DNA of 64,000 nucleotides, from the NCBI RefSeq assembly GCF_029269835.1, contig NZ_JARJBB010000015.1:62001-126000 (forward strand), in the 5' to 3' direction. Below, piece after piece: positions 1 to 7,656 of the stretch (positions are counted from its first letter, which is position 1; every line of letters begins with the position of its first letter). This DNA comes from Streptomyces tropicalis (GTDB lineage: Bacteria; Actinomycetota; Actinomycetes; Streptomycetales; Streptomycetaceae). The notes under the pieces were generated by a model. That model had not been told where the DNA came from. It made no database searches and saw only the letters and a program-made list of their open reading frames with translations. The translations under genes were made by a program, and so were the position numbers.

Positions 1-1074
1 GACTCCACCAACGCCGAGGTGCCCGGCTTCACCACCTCCGAGCGTGAGCTGAACCCGGCGATCGAGCAGGTGATGCGCACCGCGCCGCGCCGGGTCATCG
101 TCTCCAGCTTCGCCAGCCACGTGCACCGCATCCAGCAGGTCCTGGACGCCGCCCACCAGCACGGCCGCAAGGTCGCCTTCGTCGGCCGGTCGATGGTCCG
201 CAACATGGGCATCGCCCGCGACCTGGGCTATCTGAAGGTCCCGTCCGGTCTGGTCGTGAGCACGAAGGAGCTGGAGAAGCTCCCGGACCACAAGATCACT
301 CTGGTGTGCACCGGCTCCCAGGGCGAACCGATGGCCGCGCTGTCACGGATGGCCAACCGCGACCACATGATCCGCATCGGCAAGGGCGACACCGTCCTGC
401 TCGCCAGCTCCCTCATCCCCGGCAACGAGAACGCCATCTACCGGGTGATCAACGGACTCACCCGGTGGGGCGCCCACGTGGTCCACAAGGGCAACGCCAA
501 GGTGCACGTCTCCGGGCACGCCAGCGCCGGCGAACTCGTCTACTGCTACAACATCGTCAAGCCCCGCAACGTCATGCCCGTGCACGGCGAGTGGCGCCAC
601 CTGGTGGCCAACGCCGACCTCGCCATCCGTACCGGTGTCGACCCCGAGCGGGTCGTCATCGCCGAGGACGGCGTCGTCGTCGACCTGGTCGACGGACGCG
701 CGTCCATCACCGGCAAGGTCCCCGCCGGCAACGTCTACGTGGACGGCATGGAAGTCGGCGGCGCCACCGAAGCGTCGCTGAAGGACCGCCTCACCCTCGC
801 GGCCGAAGGCGTGGTCACGGTGGTGGCGATCGTCGACGCGGACACCGGCGCCCTCGCCGAGGCCCCCGACTTCCTGGCCCGGGGCTTCGTCCACGACGAC
901 ACCACGTTCGAGCCGGTCATCCCCGTCATCGAGAAGACCCTGGCCACCGCCGCCGAGGAAGGCGTCGGGGACGCGCACCAGCTCGAACAACTCCTCGCCC
1001 GCGCCGTGGCGAACTGGGCGTTCCGCACCCACCGCCGCAAGCCCCTCATCATTCCCGTCATCATCGACGCCTGA
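1..1074 (+). CDS. Ribonuclease J-type metallo-beta-lactamase RNase, C-terminal part
   Basis: The frame is open from base 1, so the gene begins outside the window. About 357 C-terminal residues remain of a protein normally near 560 aa. The part seen holds the end of the beta-CASP region and the RNase J C-terminal domain. Visible hallmarks are the run FASHVHRIQQV, the CTGSQGEPMAAL segment, the beta-CASP motif VSGHAS and the MPVHGEWRHL metal-site histidine. The protein ends IIPVIIDA. RNase J is a 5'-3' exo/endonuclease of mRNA and rRNA in the cytoplasm. The N-terminal HxHxDH site must lie upstream. It could be a second RNase J paralogue rather than the main copy, because no dapA-type neighbour is visible. 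The family call is firm; copy status is not. Confidence 0.88.
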   Translation, partial: DSTNAEVPGFTTSERELNPAIEQVMRTAPRRVIVSSFASHVHRIQQVLDAAHQHGRKVAFVGRSMVRNMGIARDLGYLKVPSGLVVSTKELEKLPDHKITLVCTGSQGEPMAALSRMANRDHMIRIGKGDTVLLASSLIPGNENAIYRVINGLTRWGAHVVHKGNAKVHVSGHASAGELVYCYNIVKPRNVMPVHGEWRHLVANADLAIRTGVDPERVVIAEDGVVVDLVDGRASITGKVPAGNVYVDGMEVGGATEASLKDRLTLAAEGVVTVVAIVDADTGALAEAPDFLARGFVHDDTTFEPVIPVIEKTLATAAEEGVGDAHQLEQLLARAVANWAFRTHRRKPLIIPVIIDA

Positions 1075-1397
1075 GCCATGGCCCGGCAGCACGGTCGCCG
1101 TACCGGCCGCAGCACCGCCCGCGACGGACATCCCGGGCGGTTCCGCCTCAGCGACGGCCGGAAGCTGCCCCAGTTCCCGATCCCCGCCACCATGGCAACC
1201 TCCTGTCGGTTGCCGCTCCCTCTTCACCGGGTTCTCCCCTCGTCACCCACTCCATGCGTCACGCCCGCTCGCGGTTCTCTCTTCCGTGGAGTCCGGTTGA
1301 CGTGTTGAGCCCGCCTGGGCTGCGGAACGGCGGTGCGGTCCCTCAGCGGTCTCGGCCGTCGGCAGTGCATCGGTCGCCTCGGGTTCGGGCGTTCTGA
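1075..1397. other. Intergenic, no gene seen
   Basis: This stretch of about 320 bases separates the RNase gene from the convergent MerR-like gene. A short plus-strand open frame begins at an ATG at 1078, but its arginine/proline-rich composition and lack of a ribosome site do not support a gene. I see no clear terminator hairpin. Confidence 0.5.
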
Positions 1398-1742
1398 TCA
1401 GGTTGATGTCTTCGGCTGAGGCTTGCCGCCCTCGACGCGCAGTCGCTCGTTGATGCGCTGCGCCTCTTCGAGCTGGTCCTCGAGGATGACGATGCGGCAG
1501 GCGGCCTCTATGGCGGTGCCCTGGTCGACGAGTTCGCGGGCGCGGGCGGCGATGCGCAACTGGTACCGGGAGTAGCGGCGATGGCCGCCATCGGAGCGCA
1601 GCGGGGTGATCAAGCGGTGTTCGCCGAGGGCACGGAGGAAGGCGGGGGTGGTGCCGAGCATCTCGGCGGCCCGGCCCATGGTGTAGGCGGGGTAGTCGTC
1701 ATCGTCGAGAGGGCCGAGGGGACGGGAACCGGCAGGCGGCAT
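1398..1742 (-). CDS. Small MerR-family helix-turn-helix regulator
   Basis: A 114-aa protein. Residues about 18-60 form a MerR-type winged helix (YTMGRAAEMLGTTPAFLRAL, then a SDGGHRRYSRYQL wing). A helical tail (residues about 75-105, rich in E, R and L) probably dimerises it. There is no added ligand-binding or metal-binding cysteine domain, so this is the short Streptomyces type. The ATG at 1742 follows a good ribosome site (AGAAGAGG). The gene stands alone on the minus strand. Directly upstream is a strong terminator hairpin at 1770-1802, so it should be transcribed separately from the minus-strand unit beyond it. Its target is not evident from the sequence. Confidence 0.85.
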   Translation of the reverse strand: MPPAGSRPLGPLDDDDYPAYTMGRAAEMLGTTPAFLRALGEHRLITPLRSDGGHRRYSRYQLRIAARARELVDQGTAIEAACRIVILEDQLEEAQRINERLRVEGGKPQPKTST

Positions 1743-1767
1743 AGACCTCTTCTTTCAGGGACGCGTC

Positions 1768-2103
1768 GGGGGGCCCGGGTGCCAGTACGGCACCCGGGCC
1801 CCGAGCTTTCAACACCATCTACCGGCGCGCTGCGCCGGCCTTCTTCTTCCGCAGGTGCCGCCTGGGAGGGCGGGGTTGCGGGGATCGCGAATGCGTGACC
1901 GGGGACCACCTTCCAATCCGGGGTCTTGCGGTACCCGGGCGGACTTCTTCCTCGCCCGGGCGATCCTGATGGCGTTCTGCTCCTTACCTTTCGATTACGT
2001 GGATACCGCGGGTGCTGCTCACAGCCCCCGCTGGGGCCGTGTCCTTCTGGTCCACCTGCACAGCAGTTCGTGCCTGCTGTACCCACGTCGACTTCTGGGT
2101 ACG
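1768..2103 (-). ncRNA. Candidate structured RNA or decayed small gene (promoter to terminator, no intact ORF)
   Basis: The unit runs from a well-formed promoter (2110-2138) to a perfect terminator hairpin (1770-1802), about 335 nt, yet no convincing ORF spans it. The first 120 nt of the presumed transcript can fold into several small hairpins (for example GTACCCA...TGGGTAC and GCCCC...GGGGC). A Shine-Dalgarno-like AAGGAG lies near 1976-1981. Around it two codon-biased segments sit in different frames, one ending in a short HVIER peptide and one reading QNAIRIARARKK. So this could be a regulatory RNA, an RNA with a short peptide, or a small basic protein gene broken by indels. I do not recognise it. 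Confidence 0.35.
1770..1802 (-). terminator. Perfect 14-bp GC hairpin
   Basis: The arms 1770-1783 and 1789-1802 are exact reverse complements (GGGGCCCGGGTGCC and its partner) around a 5-base loop. There is no U-run, which is usual for Streptomyces terminators. It lies at the end of the minus-strand unit that starts at the promoter near 2110-2138 and insulates the MerR-like gene from it. Confidence 0.75.
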
Positions 2104-2109
2104 AAGACA

Positions 2110-2138
2110 ACGTTAACCCTGCGGCGGGGGAATGTCTA
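2110..2138 (-). promoter_or_regulatory. Housekeeping-type promoter for the 1768-2103 unit
   Basis: On the minus strand TAGACA (-35, bases 2133-2138) and TAACGT (-10, bases 2110-2115) are separated by exactly 17 bases, a near-consensus primary-sigma promoter. The -10 region, GTTAACGT, also occurs before the cold-shock gene at 3752-3758, which hints at similar control. Confidence 0.6.
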
Positions 2139-2392
2139 CCGTCGCCATGACAGTTTTTCTCCGTGGAGTGTGCGTCTGCTTCTGGCGCAGGTACATCAGG
2201 AAGTGTGCTCACTCGCATGGCGGCCCCCGCTTCACGTACCGCAGTCCTCCGTGGGACCGGCCCGGTGTTCGCCCACGCTGAACGGCGTCCCAAGCCGTGT
2301 ATGTCCACTGCCGAAACCCCGCGCCGAGGCCCAGACCAGGACCGCTCTCCGACGGAAGGCCCTGCGAGACGTGGCCGCGCACGAGCCCACGT

Positions 2393-2770
2393 TCAGAGTG
2401 TCCTTCGGCCGGCTCCGGGGACGGGCTCGGACATCCCGGAGGCTCCGGGCCGTGACGCCTTCGCCGACCGCTTCCCGATCGACGGTGGGTTCCAGTGCGA
2501 TGGCCTCACGATCTCCGGAGAGTGCCGACCCACCCGTTGCGGGTCTCCTCGCGAGGCTGCCGGCAGCAGGGGATCGGTGTCCCAGACCGTGCCCCTCACC
2601 TCCCCGCCGACCAGGCACAGCTGCACGAGGGCGGCGCCGGGCACGTACTGGAGCGGTGACCAGCTCGCTGATCACCAGCTGGGTCAGGCCCACGATCCGC
2701 TCGGAAACCCCAGCCGGGTGGCCGCAGCGCGCCATGCAGGCGAAGCCGGTGCCCTGCGGACCGGCACACC
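2393..2770 (-). pseudogene. Decayed RsbW-like (HATPase) ATP-binding regulator
   Basis: The region directly downstream of the GNAT gene carries, in more than one frame, the pieces of a Streptomyces anti-sigma-type histidine-kinase-like ATPase. The N box segment reads ERIVGLTQLVISELVT in one frame. The next segment, GAALVQLCLVGGEVRGTVWD and then DPQRVGRH, is in another frame. The end (ALEPTVDREAVG) returns to the first. Normally these form one protein of about 140 aa that binds ATP and controls a sigma or anti-anti-sigma factor. At least two frameshifts separate the pieces, so no working protein is expected. Sequencing error cannot be excluded from the sequence alone. Confidence 0.7.
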
Positions 2771-2773
2771 GCG

Positions 2774-3262
2774 TCATTCCGCAGGAATGCGAAACTCGAA
2801 TTCGGGACGGTCCCACGGGACGGCGGGCGGGTTCGCGAGGGCGGTCCCGATCCGTACTGCACCGACGCGGTGGTAGAAGTCCTCGGCGGGAAGGTGCGAC
2901 ACGACCATGACACGGTCGAGCCCGGCGGCACGGGCCTCGGATTGCATGTGCGCGACGAGCAGTCGTCCGATACCCCGTCCTTGCGCTTCGTCGGCGACGA
3001 ACAGCAGGTCGAGCTCCGGTGGAGCGAGAACGAGCGAGTAGAACCCGAGGATCCGTCCTCCATGCCCGTCGGAGCCGACGGCTACGTGGACGCGGTGGGC
3101 CTCGATGTAGTCGGGGCCGACCCGGTAGCCCGCGACTGCGGCTGCGTACACACCCTCGTAGGCGCCTGAGCCACGCACGAGCCGTGTGAGCCTTTTGGCG
3201 TCCCCCGCGACGGCCCTCCGTATGGTGATCGGCTGACTTTTCGGGGAAGTGCGTGAACTCAT
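2774..3262 (-). CDS. GNAT-family N-acetyltransferase
   Basis: A 162-aa protein from the ATG at 3262; an in-frame upstream start at 3349 would only add a low-complexity arginine-rich tail. The GNAT fold is clear: ITIRRAVAGDAKRL at the start, the ELDLLFVADEAQGRGIGRLL acetyl-CoA-binding motif A (R/Q-x-x-G-x-G/A) in the middle, and motif B (AAGLDRVMVVSHL) followed by a FYHRVGAVRIG end strand. The substrate is unknown; the fold transfers acetyl from acetyl-CoA to an amine. It lies just upstream, on the same strand, of the decayed ATPase gene, with about 4 bases between. The start is uncertain because the ribosome site is weak. Confidence 0.85.
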   Translation of the reverse strand: MSSRTSPKSQPITIRRAVAGDAKRLTRLVRGSGAYEGVYAAAVAGYRVGPDYIEAHRVHVAVGSDGHGGRILGFYSLVLAPPELDLLFVADEAQGRGIGRLLVAHMQSEARAAGLDRVMVVSHLPAEDFYHRVGAVRIGTALANPPAVPWDRPEFEFRIPAE

Positions 3263-3424
3263 CGGGAGAGTATTTCGCACCGGGGTGCGCCTTCGTCCGG
3301 AGGGGTCGGCTGCCCGGGCAGGCGTTCCTGCGCCGCTCCGGGGAACCACTCGTCAGCTCCTGTCCGGTGCCGTCGGCGGCGCGCTCAGGCAGGGAGCCGG
3401 AGCGCTCATCAAGGCGTTGCGTGA

Positions 3425-3760
3425 GCGGCGCCGGTCCGTCCGCGCCCTCGCCGGCTGCTCCGTCTGGCCGACCTCCTGGAGGCAGAGCCCGATCCGGAAG
3501 CCCTCTTCCAACGGGACGAACGGCCGACCCCGGCGCTGCGGATCCGCTCCGACGACCCGCGCACCGTGTTCCGCATCGTCTCCCTTGAGGACCGGCTCGA
3601 CGACGCCCTGCGTCTGCACCGGGAAATACGCCGGAAGCCGGACGAGCACGGCGCAGATACCTGGTCCCGCCACTACAGAAATACACCCGGACGCGGGAGA
3701 AATATTACGGGACGCTCCCGAAAACGCATGACCGTCGCCATCCGGCCTGTGTTAACGTGA
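3425..3760 (+). pseudogene. Coding-like open frame without a proper start; possible gene remnant
   Basis: The frame opens right after a TGA at 3422 and runs to a stop at 3760. Between 3465 and 3640 it shows clear GC-third-position bias and reads like a real helical protein (DPRTVFRIVSLEDRLDDAL and flanks). The preceding segment in another frame (LIKALRERRRSVRALA, about 3408-3455) looks like its lost N-terminal side, suggesting a frameshift. The only internal start is a GTG at 3566. I do not recognise the family. It may be an old remnant between the GNAT gene and the cold-shock gene. Confidence 0.3.
3729..3758 (+). promoter_or_regulatory. Candidate promoter of the cold-shock gene
   Basis: TGACCG (3729-3734) and TAACGT (3753-3758) are spaced by 18 bases. 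Transcription from here would give an unusually long, less GC-rich 5' leader of about 130 nt before the ATG at 3895, a known feature of cold-shock mRNAs. The octamer GTTAACGT is shared with the promoter at 2110-2138 on the other strand. Confidence 0.45.
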
Positions 3761-3894
3761 GAGCAGTTGCAGTTTTGGTTGCCAGAGATTATTTCTTTGC
3801 AGAGCTTTCCGGATTTTTCCGGAGGGGTGATCATCGCGGCGACTCGGCTCCGCAAAGTGCGGAGTCCAGCACTGCCCCCCAAGGGAGATTCAAT

Positions 3895-4101
3895 ATGGCA
3901 TCTGGCACCGTGAAGTGGTTCAACGCGGAAAAGGGCTTCGGCTTCATCGAGCAGGAGGGCGGCGGCGCTGACGTGTTCGCCCACTACTCGAACATCATCA
4001 GCAACGGAGGCTTCCGCGAGCTTCAGGAAGGCCAGAAGGTTAGCTTCGACGTCACGCAGGGCCAGAAGGGCCCGCAGGCCGAGAACATCGTTCCCGCCTG
4101 A
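3895..4101 (+). CDS. Cold-shock protein, CspA family
   Basis: A 68-aa protein, the usual size. It contains the nucleic-acid-binding motifs RNP1 (KGFGFIEQ) and RNP2 (VFAHYS) of the cold-shock OB fold, starting MASGTVKWFNAEKG. It binds single-stranded RNA/DNA and prevents RNA secondary structure, acting as an RNA chaperone. The ATG at 3895 follows a good ribosome site (AAGGGAG). The leader is long and AT-richer than the surroundings. A strong terminator at 4146-4180 ends the unit before the DEAD-box helicase gene, a functionally matched neighbour for RNA remodelling. Confidence 0.96.
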   Translation: MASGTVKWFNAEKGFGFIEQEGGGADVFAHYSNIISNGGFRELQEGQKVSFDVTQGQKGPQAENIVPA

Positions 4102-4145
4102 CGCAGACGCGAATCGTCGCGAGCCAGTGGTTCGCGCACCAGGTG

Positions 4146-4180
4146 GCTGGGGCCCGTGCTCTTGGGGTACGGGCCCCAGC
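4146..4180 (+). terminator. 12-bp terminator after the cold-shock gene
   Basis: The arms GCTGGGGCCCGT (4146-4157) and its exact complement (4169-4180) enclose an 11-base loop and are followed by the T-containing tract TCATTGATTTT. This is a classical intrinsic terminator 45 bases after the cold-shock stop codon. Confidence 0.85.
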
Positions 4181-4343
4181 TCATTGATTTTCCCGTTTTC
4201 CGGGTTTTCCGGACCGCCGGCCGTCCCCGCTTCAGCGCCACGAGGCCCGGCTCTTTTTTCTTCGGCTCATTCTTGCGAATCCTCGTGTGGTCATCGCCGC
4301 TGGACGGAATTCCTCGATACGCCGCATCGAGGAAGGTTCTTCC

Positions 4344-5858
4344 ATGAACCGCACCCCCCGTCACACCGGCACCGCTTCAGGCAGCCGCTTCCGTGCGCAG
4401 GGGACGGACAGCCAGGGTCCCCGTCCGGGTACCGGACGACGGACTGGCCAGGGCGCACGCTCCGCCCCGCGCCGACAGGAGTTCGCCCTGCCGGCCACCC
4501 TCACCGAGCCGCTGCCGGCGGCCGAGACGTTCACCGAAATGGACATGCCCGCAAGGCTGCTGGCCGCGCTCGGCGCCGAGGGCGTGACCGTCCCCTTCCC
4601 GATCCAGGCGGCCACACTGCCGAACGCACTGGCCGGCCGGCACGTCCTGGGCCGGGGCCGTACGGGCTCGGGCAAGACGCTCGCCTTCGGCCTGCCCGTA
4701 CTGGCCCGTCTGGACGGACAGCGGGCCCAGCCCCGGCAGCCGCTCGCCCTCGTCCTCGTCCCCACCCGGGAACTGGCCCAGCAGGTCACCGACGCGCTCA
4801 CCCCCTACGCCCGCGCCCTGCGGCTGCGGCTCGCCACCGTGGTGGGCGGCATGTCGATAGGCCGCCAGGCGAGTGCGCTGCGCGACGGCGCCGAGGTCGT
4901 CGTGGCGACGCCCGGCCGCCTCAAGGATCTCATCGAGCGGCGGGCCTGCCGGCTGGACCAGGTCGCCGTCACCGTGCTGGACGAGGCCGACCAGATGGCC
5001 GACATGGGCTTCATGCCGCAGGTGACCGCGCTGCTCGACCAAGTTCCCGCGAGCGGGCAGCGGTTGCTGTTCTCGGCCACGCTGGACCGCAACATCGACC
5101 TCCTGGTACGCCGCTACCTCCACGACCCCGTGGTGCACTCGGTCGACCCGTCCGCGGGAACCGTCACCACCATGGAGCACCACCTGCTGCACGTGCGCGA
5201 CGTCGACAAGGACACCGCCGCGACCGAGATCGCCGCCCGCGACGGACGCGTGCTCATGTTCCTGGACACCAAGCACGCGGTGGACCGGCTCGCCAAGCAC
5301 CTGCTGTCCGTCGGGGTGCGTGCCTCGGCCCTGCACGGCGGCAAGTCCCAGTCACAGCGCAACCGGACGCTCGCTCAGTTCAAGGACGGCCACGTCACGG
5401 TCCTGGTGGCCACCAACGTCGCCGCCCGCGGAATCCATGTCGCGGGCCTCGACCTCGTCGTGAACGTGGACCCTCCCGGCGACCACAAGGACTACCTGCA
5501 CCGCGGCGGCCGTACCGCACGCGCCGGCGAGTCCGGCACCGTCGTCACCCTCGTGCTGCCGCACCAGCGGCGAGCGGTGGGCCGTCTGATGGGCGACGCC
5601 GGGATCGCTCCGCACACCGTACGGATCCGCCCCGGCGAGGCCGAGCTGCACCGCATCACCGGCGCCCGGACCCCCTCCGGCGTGCCCGTCGTCCTCGCCA
5701 CACCGGTCGAAGGACGACCCGAGGGCAAGGGAGCCGTCGGCCGGCATCGCAGGAGCCGGGCCACCGGCCGTGGGGGGAGCGGCCAGGGGGCCGGCCGTGG
5801 CGGAAGCGGCCGGGCCGCCGCCCGGGGCCGTCGGCCTGCACCGAGGAACAACCCGTAG
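4344..5858 (+). CDS. DEAD-box RNA helicase (first copy)
   Basis: A 504-aa protein from the ATG at 4344, preceded by a ribosome site (GAGGAAGG). Domain 1 (about 60-270) holds the Q motif FPIQAA, motif I GRGRTGSGKT (103-112), PTRELA (140-145), the DEAD box at 213-216 and SAT (motif III). Domain 2 (about 285-430) has VATNVAARG and the motif VI variant HRGGRTARAG. A short basic N-terminus and a Gly/Arg-rich tail (about 460-504) should bind RNA. It unwinds RNA using ATP and, next to a cold-shock protein, probably helps RNA metabolism at low temperature. A close paralogue lies at 10900-12315 on the other strand. Confidence 0.94.
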   Translation: MNRTPRHTGTASGSRFRAQGTDSQGPRPGTGRRTGQGARSAPRRQEFALPATLTEPLPAAETFTEMDMPARLLAALGAEGVTVPFPIQAATLPNALAGRHVLGRGRTGSGKTLAFGLPVLARLDGQRAQPRQPLALVLVPTRELAQQVTDALTPYARALRLRLATVVGGMSIGRQASALRDGAEVVVATPGRLKDLIERRACRLDQVAVTVLDEADQMADMGFMPQVTALLDQVPASGQRLLFSATLDRNIDLLVRRYLHDPVVHSVDPSAGTVTTMEHHLLHVRDVDKDTAATEIAARDGRVLMFLDTKHAVDRLAKHLLSVGVRASALHGGKSQSQRNRTLAQFKDGHVTVLVATNVAARGIHVAGLDLVVNVDPPGDHKDYLHRGGRTARAGESGTVVTLVLPHQRRAVGRLMGDAGIAPHTVRIRPGEAELHRITGARTPSGVPVVLATPVEGRPEGKGAVGRHRRSRATGRGGSGQGAGRGGSGRAAARGRRPAPRNNP

Positions 5859-5937
5859 CTCAAGCCCGGGGAAGCGCTCCCTGCGGTCGGGACGAGCCGT
5901 CGCCCGTCCTGGCCGCCCCGACGAAGAGGAGAAGCCC

Positions 5938-6345
5938 TTGACGACGTTTCCGCCCCGAACACAGAAGCTCGACAGCGCCGACGGCACCGGCCTGACCGCC
6001 CGTGACGCCATGCATGCTCCGGGGCCGCAGGTCGACGACCACATGGCGGTCGACGTGGCCCTGTCCGTCCTCATCGGTGCGCGTGTCCCGCATCTGCTCC
6101 TCCGGGACGAGGACGGTCGGTGCGCGGGACTGGTCACACGGGCCCAGCTCGCCGCACACCGCGGCGGCTCGTGGTACAAGGACCGGACGCGGCTGCGGGA
6201 CATCCCACTCGACCGCGGGCCGTTCACCTCCTCCACATCGATACTCGGTGAGGCGGAGGCCGCCATGCGGATCAGGACGCTGGACGTGTCCCCCGTGATC
6301 GACGAACACGGCTACGCCCTGGGCGTGCTCGCTCTCACGCCCTGA
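5938..6345 (+). CDS. CBS-domain protein
   Basis: A 135-aa protein. I chose the TTG at 5938 because GAGGAG lies 6 bases upstream and the homologous region starts soon after (LTTFPPRTQKLDS). It carries a CBS pair in short form: ARDAMHAPGPQVDDHM...ALSVLIGARVPHLLLRDEDGR, then ILGEAEAAMRIRTLDVSPVIDEHGYALGVLAL. CBS domains sense adenosine nucleotides. No enzyme domain is attached, so it is likely a stand-alone regulator. It follows the DEAD-box helicase by 79 bases on the same strand and is followed by the SCO5918-like gene, so the three may be co-transcribed. Confidence 0.82.
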   Translation: MTTFPPRTQKLDSADGTGLTARDAMHAPGPQVDDHMAVDVALSVLIGARVPHLLLRDEDGRCAGLVTRAQLAAHRGGSWYKDRTRLRDIPLDRGPFTSSTSILGEAEAAMRIRTLDVSPVIDEHGYALGVLALTP

Positions 6346-6425
6346 CCGGCGTACCGGCCCCGCCCGACCGCCTTCACCCGTTCACCGTCCCCGGCGTTCT
6401 CTCCCCCCACTTCGTGGAGCCAGCC

Positions 6426-6713
6426 ATGCGCTGTGTCATCGCCCGGTACCCCTTCGACCTAACCAAGATCGAGATCGAACAGTCCATGACCGGCGTCCCG
6501 CCCGAACCCGTCGCCGGCGTGTCTGTCACCATCGACCGCCGCGTCTACCCCGTGATGCAGGTCGGGGAAGTGATCACCAGGCAGAACCGCCGTGACTTCA
6601 CCGCGGCCGAGATGCGCCGGGCGCTGACCCAACTCGGCTTCACCTGCCACGACGCGCGCCCGGTCGCGCCAAGCTGGGACGCGCCGGCGGACGGCGACGC
6701 GCTCGGCTGGTGA
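6426..6713 (+). CDS. Small conserved actinobacterial protein, SCO5918 type
   Basis: A 95-aa protein from the ATG at 6426, with GGAG 6 bases upstream; a start 12 bases earlier is possible but lacks a ribosome site. It begins MRCVIARYPFDLTKIEIEQS and contains VYPVMQVGEVITRQNRRDFTAAEMRRAL and LGFTCHD. From memory this matches a Streptomyces family named after S. coelicolor SCO5918, found beside a DEAD-box helicase and a cold-shock gene, the same arrangement as here. No enzymatic motif is visible and its function is unknown. The context suggests a role in RNA metabolism or cold response. Confidence 0.8.
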   Translation: MRCVIARYPFDLTKIEIEQSMTGVPPEPVAGVSVTIDRRVYPVMQVGEVITRQNRRDFTAAEMRRALTQLGFTCHDARPVAPSWDAPADGDALGW

Positions 6714-7214
6714 ACGATTCCGAAATCGACGGCAGGTGAACCGTCGTCCGCGGGTGGGAACACCGAAGGATGCGGCACCCGGATTGTGCCGGGCCGGACG
6801 CGCGAACCACGGCCCGTAGGGGCCGACGGTTCGGCCTGAGTCGCGAGGCCGCACGAGGCCGGTACGACCTGCCGGCCCGGTTGTCGTCGCGGGGCTGCCG
6901 GCGACAACCGGTGCGGCGGGCCCGAGCCGATACCCGGCAGTGCTGCACGTGTACGACCGCAACCGCGCATGGACGCACGGCGCCGAACCGCCGACGACTA
7001 CTCGGCGGAGCCGCGCGCACCCTGCATCACGCCCGCTGATGCCGCCGTGCCCTGCGCGTGTTGCGTGCCTGTGCTGCTTCCGTGGTTCGCCACAGAACAT
7101 GACGTCATGTCACAGGCGAACCGGACCGATCGCCATCACGCAAAGACCTGAGCGCAGCGGGGAGCCGGATCCATCGGGGCCGCCCGCCTCGGCAGCGGGC
7201 CCTCATCCACTTCA

Positions 7215-7451
7215 CCACACGGCTACGGACGCCGAGGCCCTCGCGGAGCAGCCGGACGCCGTCCCGGCGACGGTCGACGGCCGGCCGAACCGCCCGCGCA
7301 TGTCACCACCGAACAGCCCCTCGCGCAGGCACTGCACACGCTGCTGTCGGCCGCCGGCAGCGGGGTGCCCGTGCTCGACGCGGAGCGGGGTACGCCGGTC
7401 GGCTGGCTCAGTCACCAGAGCGCACTGCGCGCCGTGCACGCGACCACCTGA
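7215..7451 (+). pseudogene. Remnant of a CBS-domain/ClC channel C-terminus
   Basis: Reading TDAEALAEQPDAVPATVDG in one frame, then after a frame change VTTEQPLAQALHTLLSAAG and VPVLDAERGTPVGWLSHQ to a stop at 7451. This matches the C-terminal CBS part found in actinobacterial ClC chloride channels and similar CBS proteins. There is no channel or start upstream, so it is a decayed fragment. It may once have belonged with the CBS/SCO5918 group just upstream. Confidence 0.6.
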
Positions 7452-7490
7452 GCAGCCTCCCCGCGGTCGCACACACCCTCCCGATTGCCT

Positions 7491-7503
7491 TTGCACTGTG
7501 CAA
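7491..7503. promoter_or_regulatory. Perfect palindrome TTGCAC-T-GTGCAA, candidate operator
   Basis: A 13-bp perfect palindrome next to AT-richer DNA (GAATAGG), the look of a MarR/TetR-type operator over a promoter. It lies downstream of the MarR gene, not before it, and no intact gene starts close by on either strand, so it may be left from a lost transporter gene. Confidence 0.4.
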
Positions 7504-7656
7504 GAATAGGTAGGGGGCGCGAGGCACACACCGAGCAGGGCGGCGACACCGACCAGGGCGCGGCCGGCGCCGACGACGGACAGGTACAGGCCGAGGGCGG
7601 CCGCACACACCAGGCCCGCCTCACCGGGGACGCGAGGGCGCGCCCCCGACCGGGCG

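Larger units (their letters stand above)
6714..7656. other. Gene-poor stretch with a CBS remnant and an orphan palindrome
   Basis: The first part (6714-7200) holds no credible gene. A short inverted repeat, GGCCGA-4-TCGGCC at 6821-6836, could be an operator but lacks a target gene. From about 7215 to 7451 there is a broken CBS-domain segment. At 7491-7503 lies a perfect palindrome. On the minus strand, 7520-7630 reads as a hydrophobic segment (LYLSVVGAGRALVGVAALLG) that may be the tail of a lost transporter gene, but it has no start. Confidence 0.5.

Noticed and set aside
1078..1308. Small gene after the RNase
   Set aside because: Arg/Pro-rich, no ribosome site, no third-position bias or family likeness.
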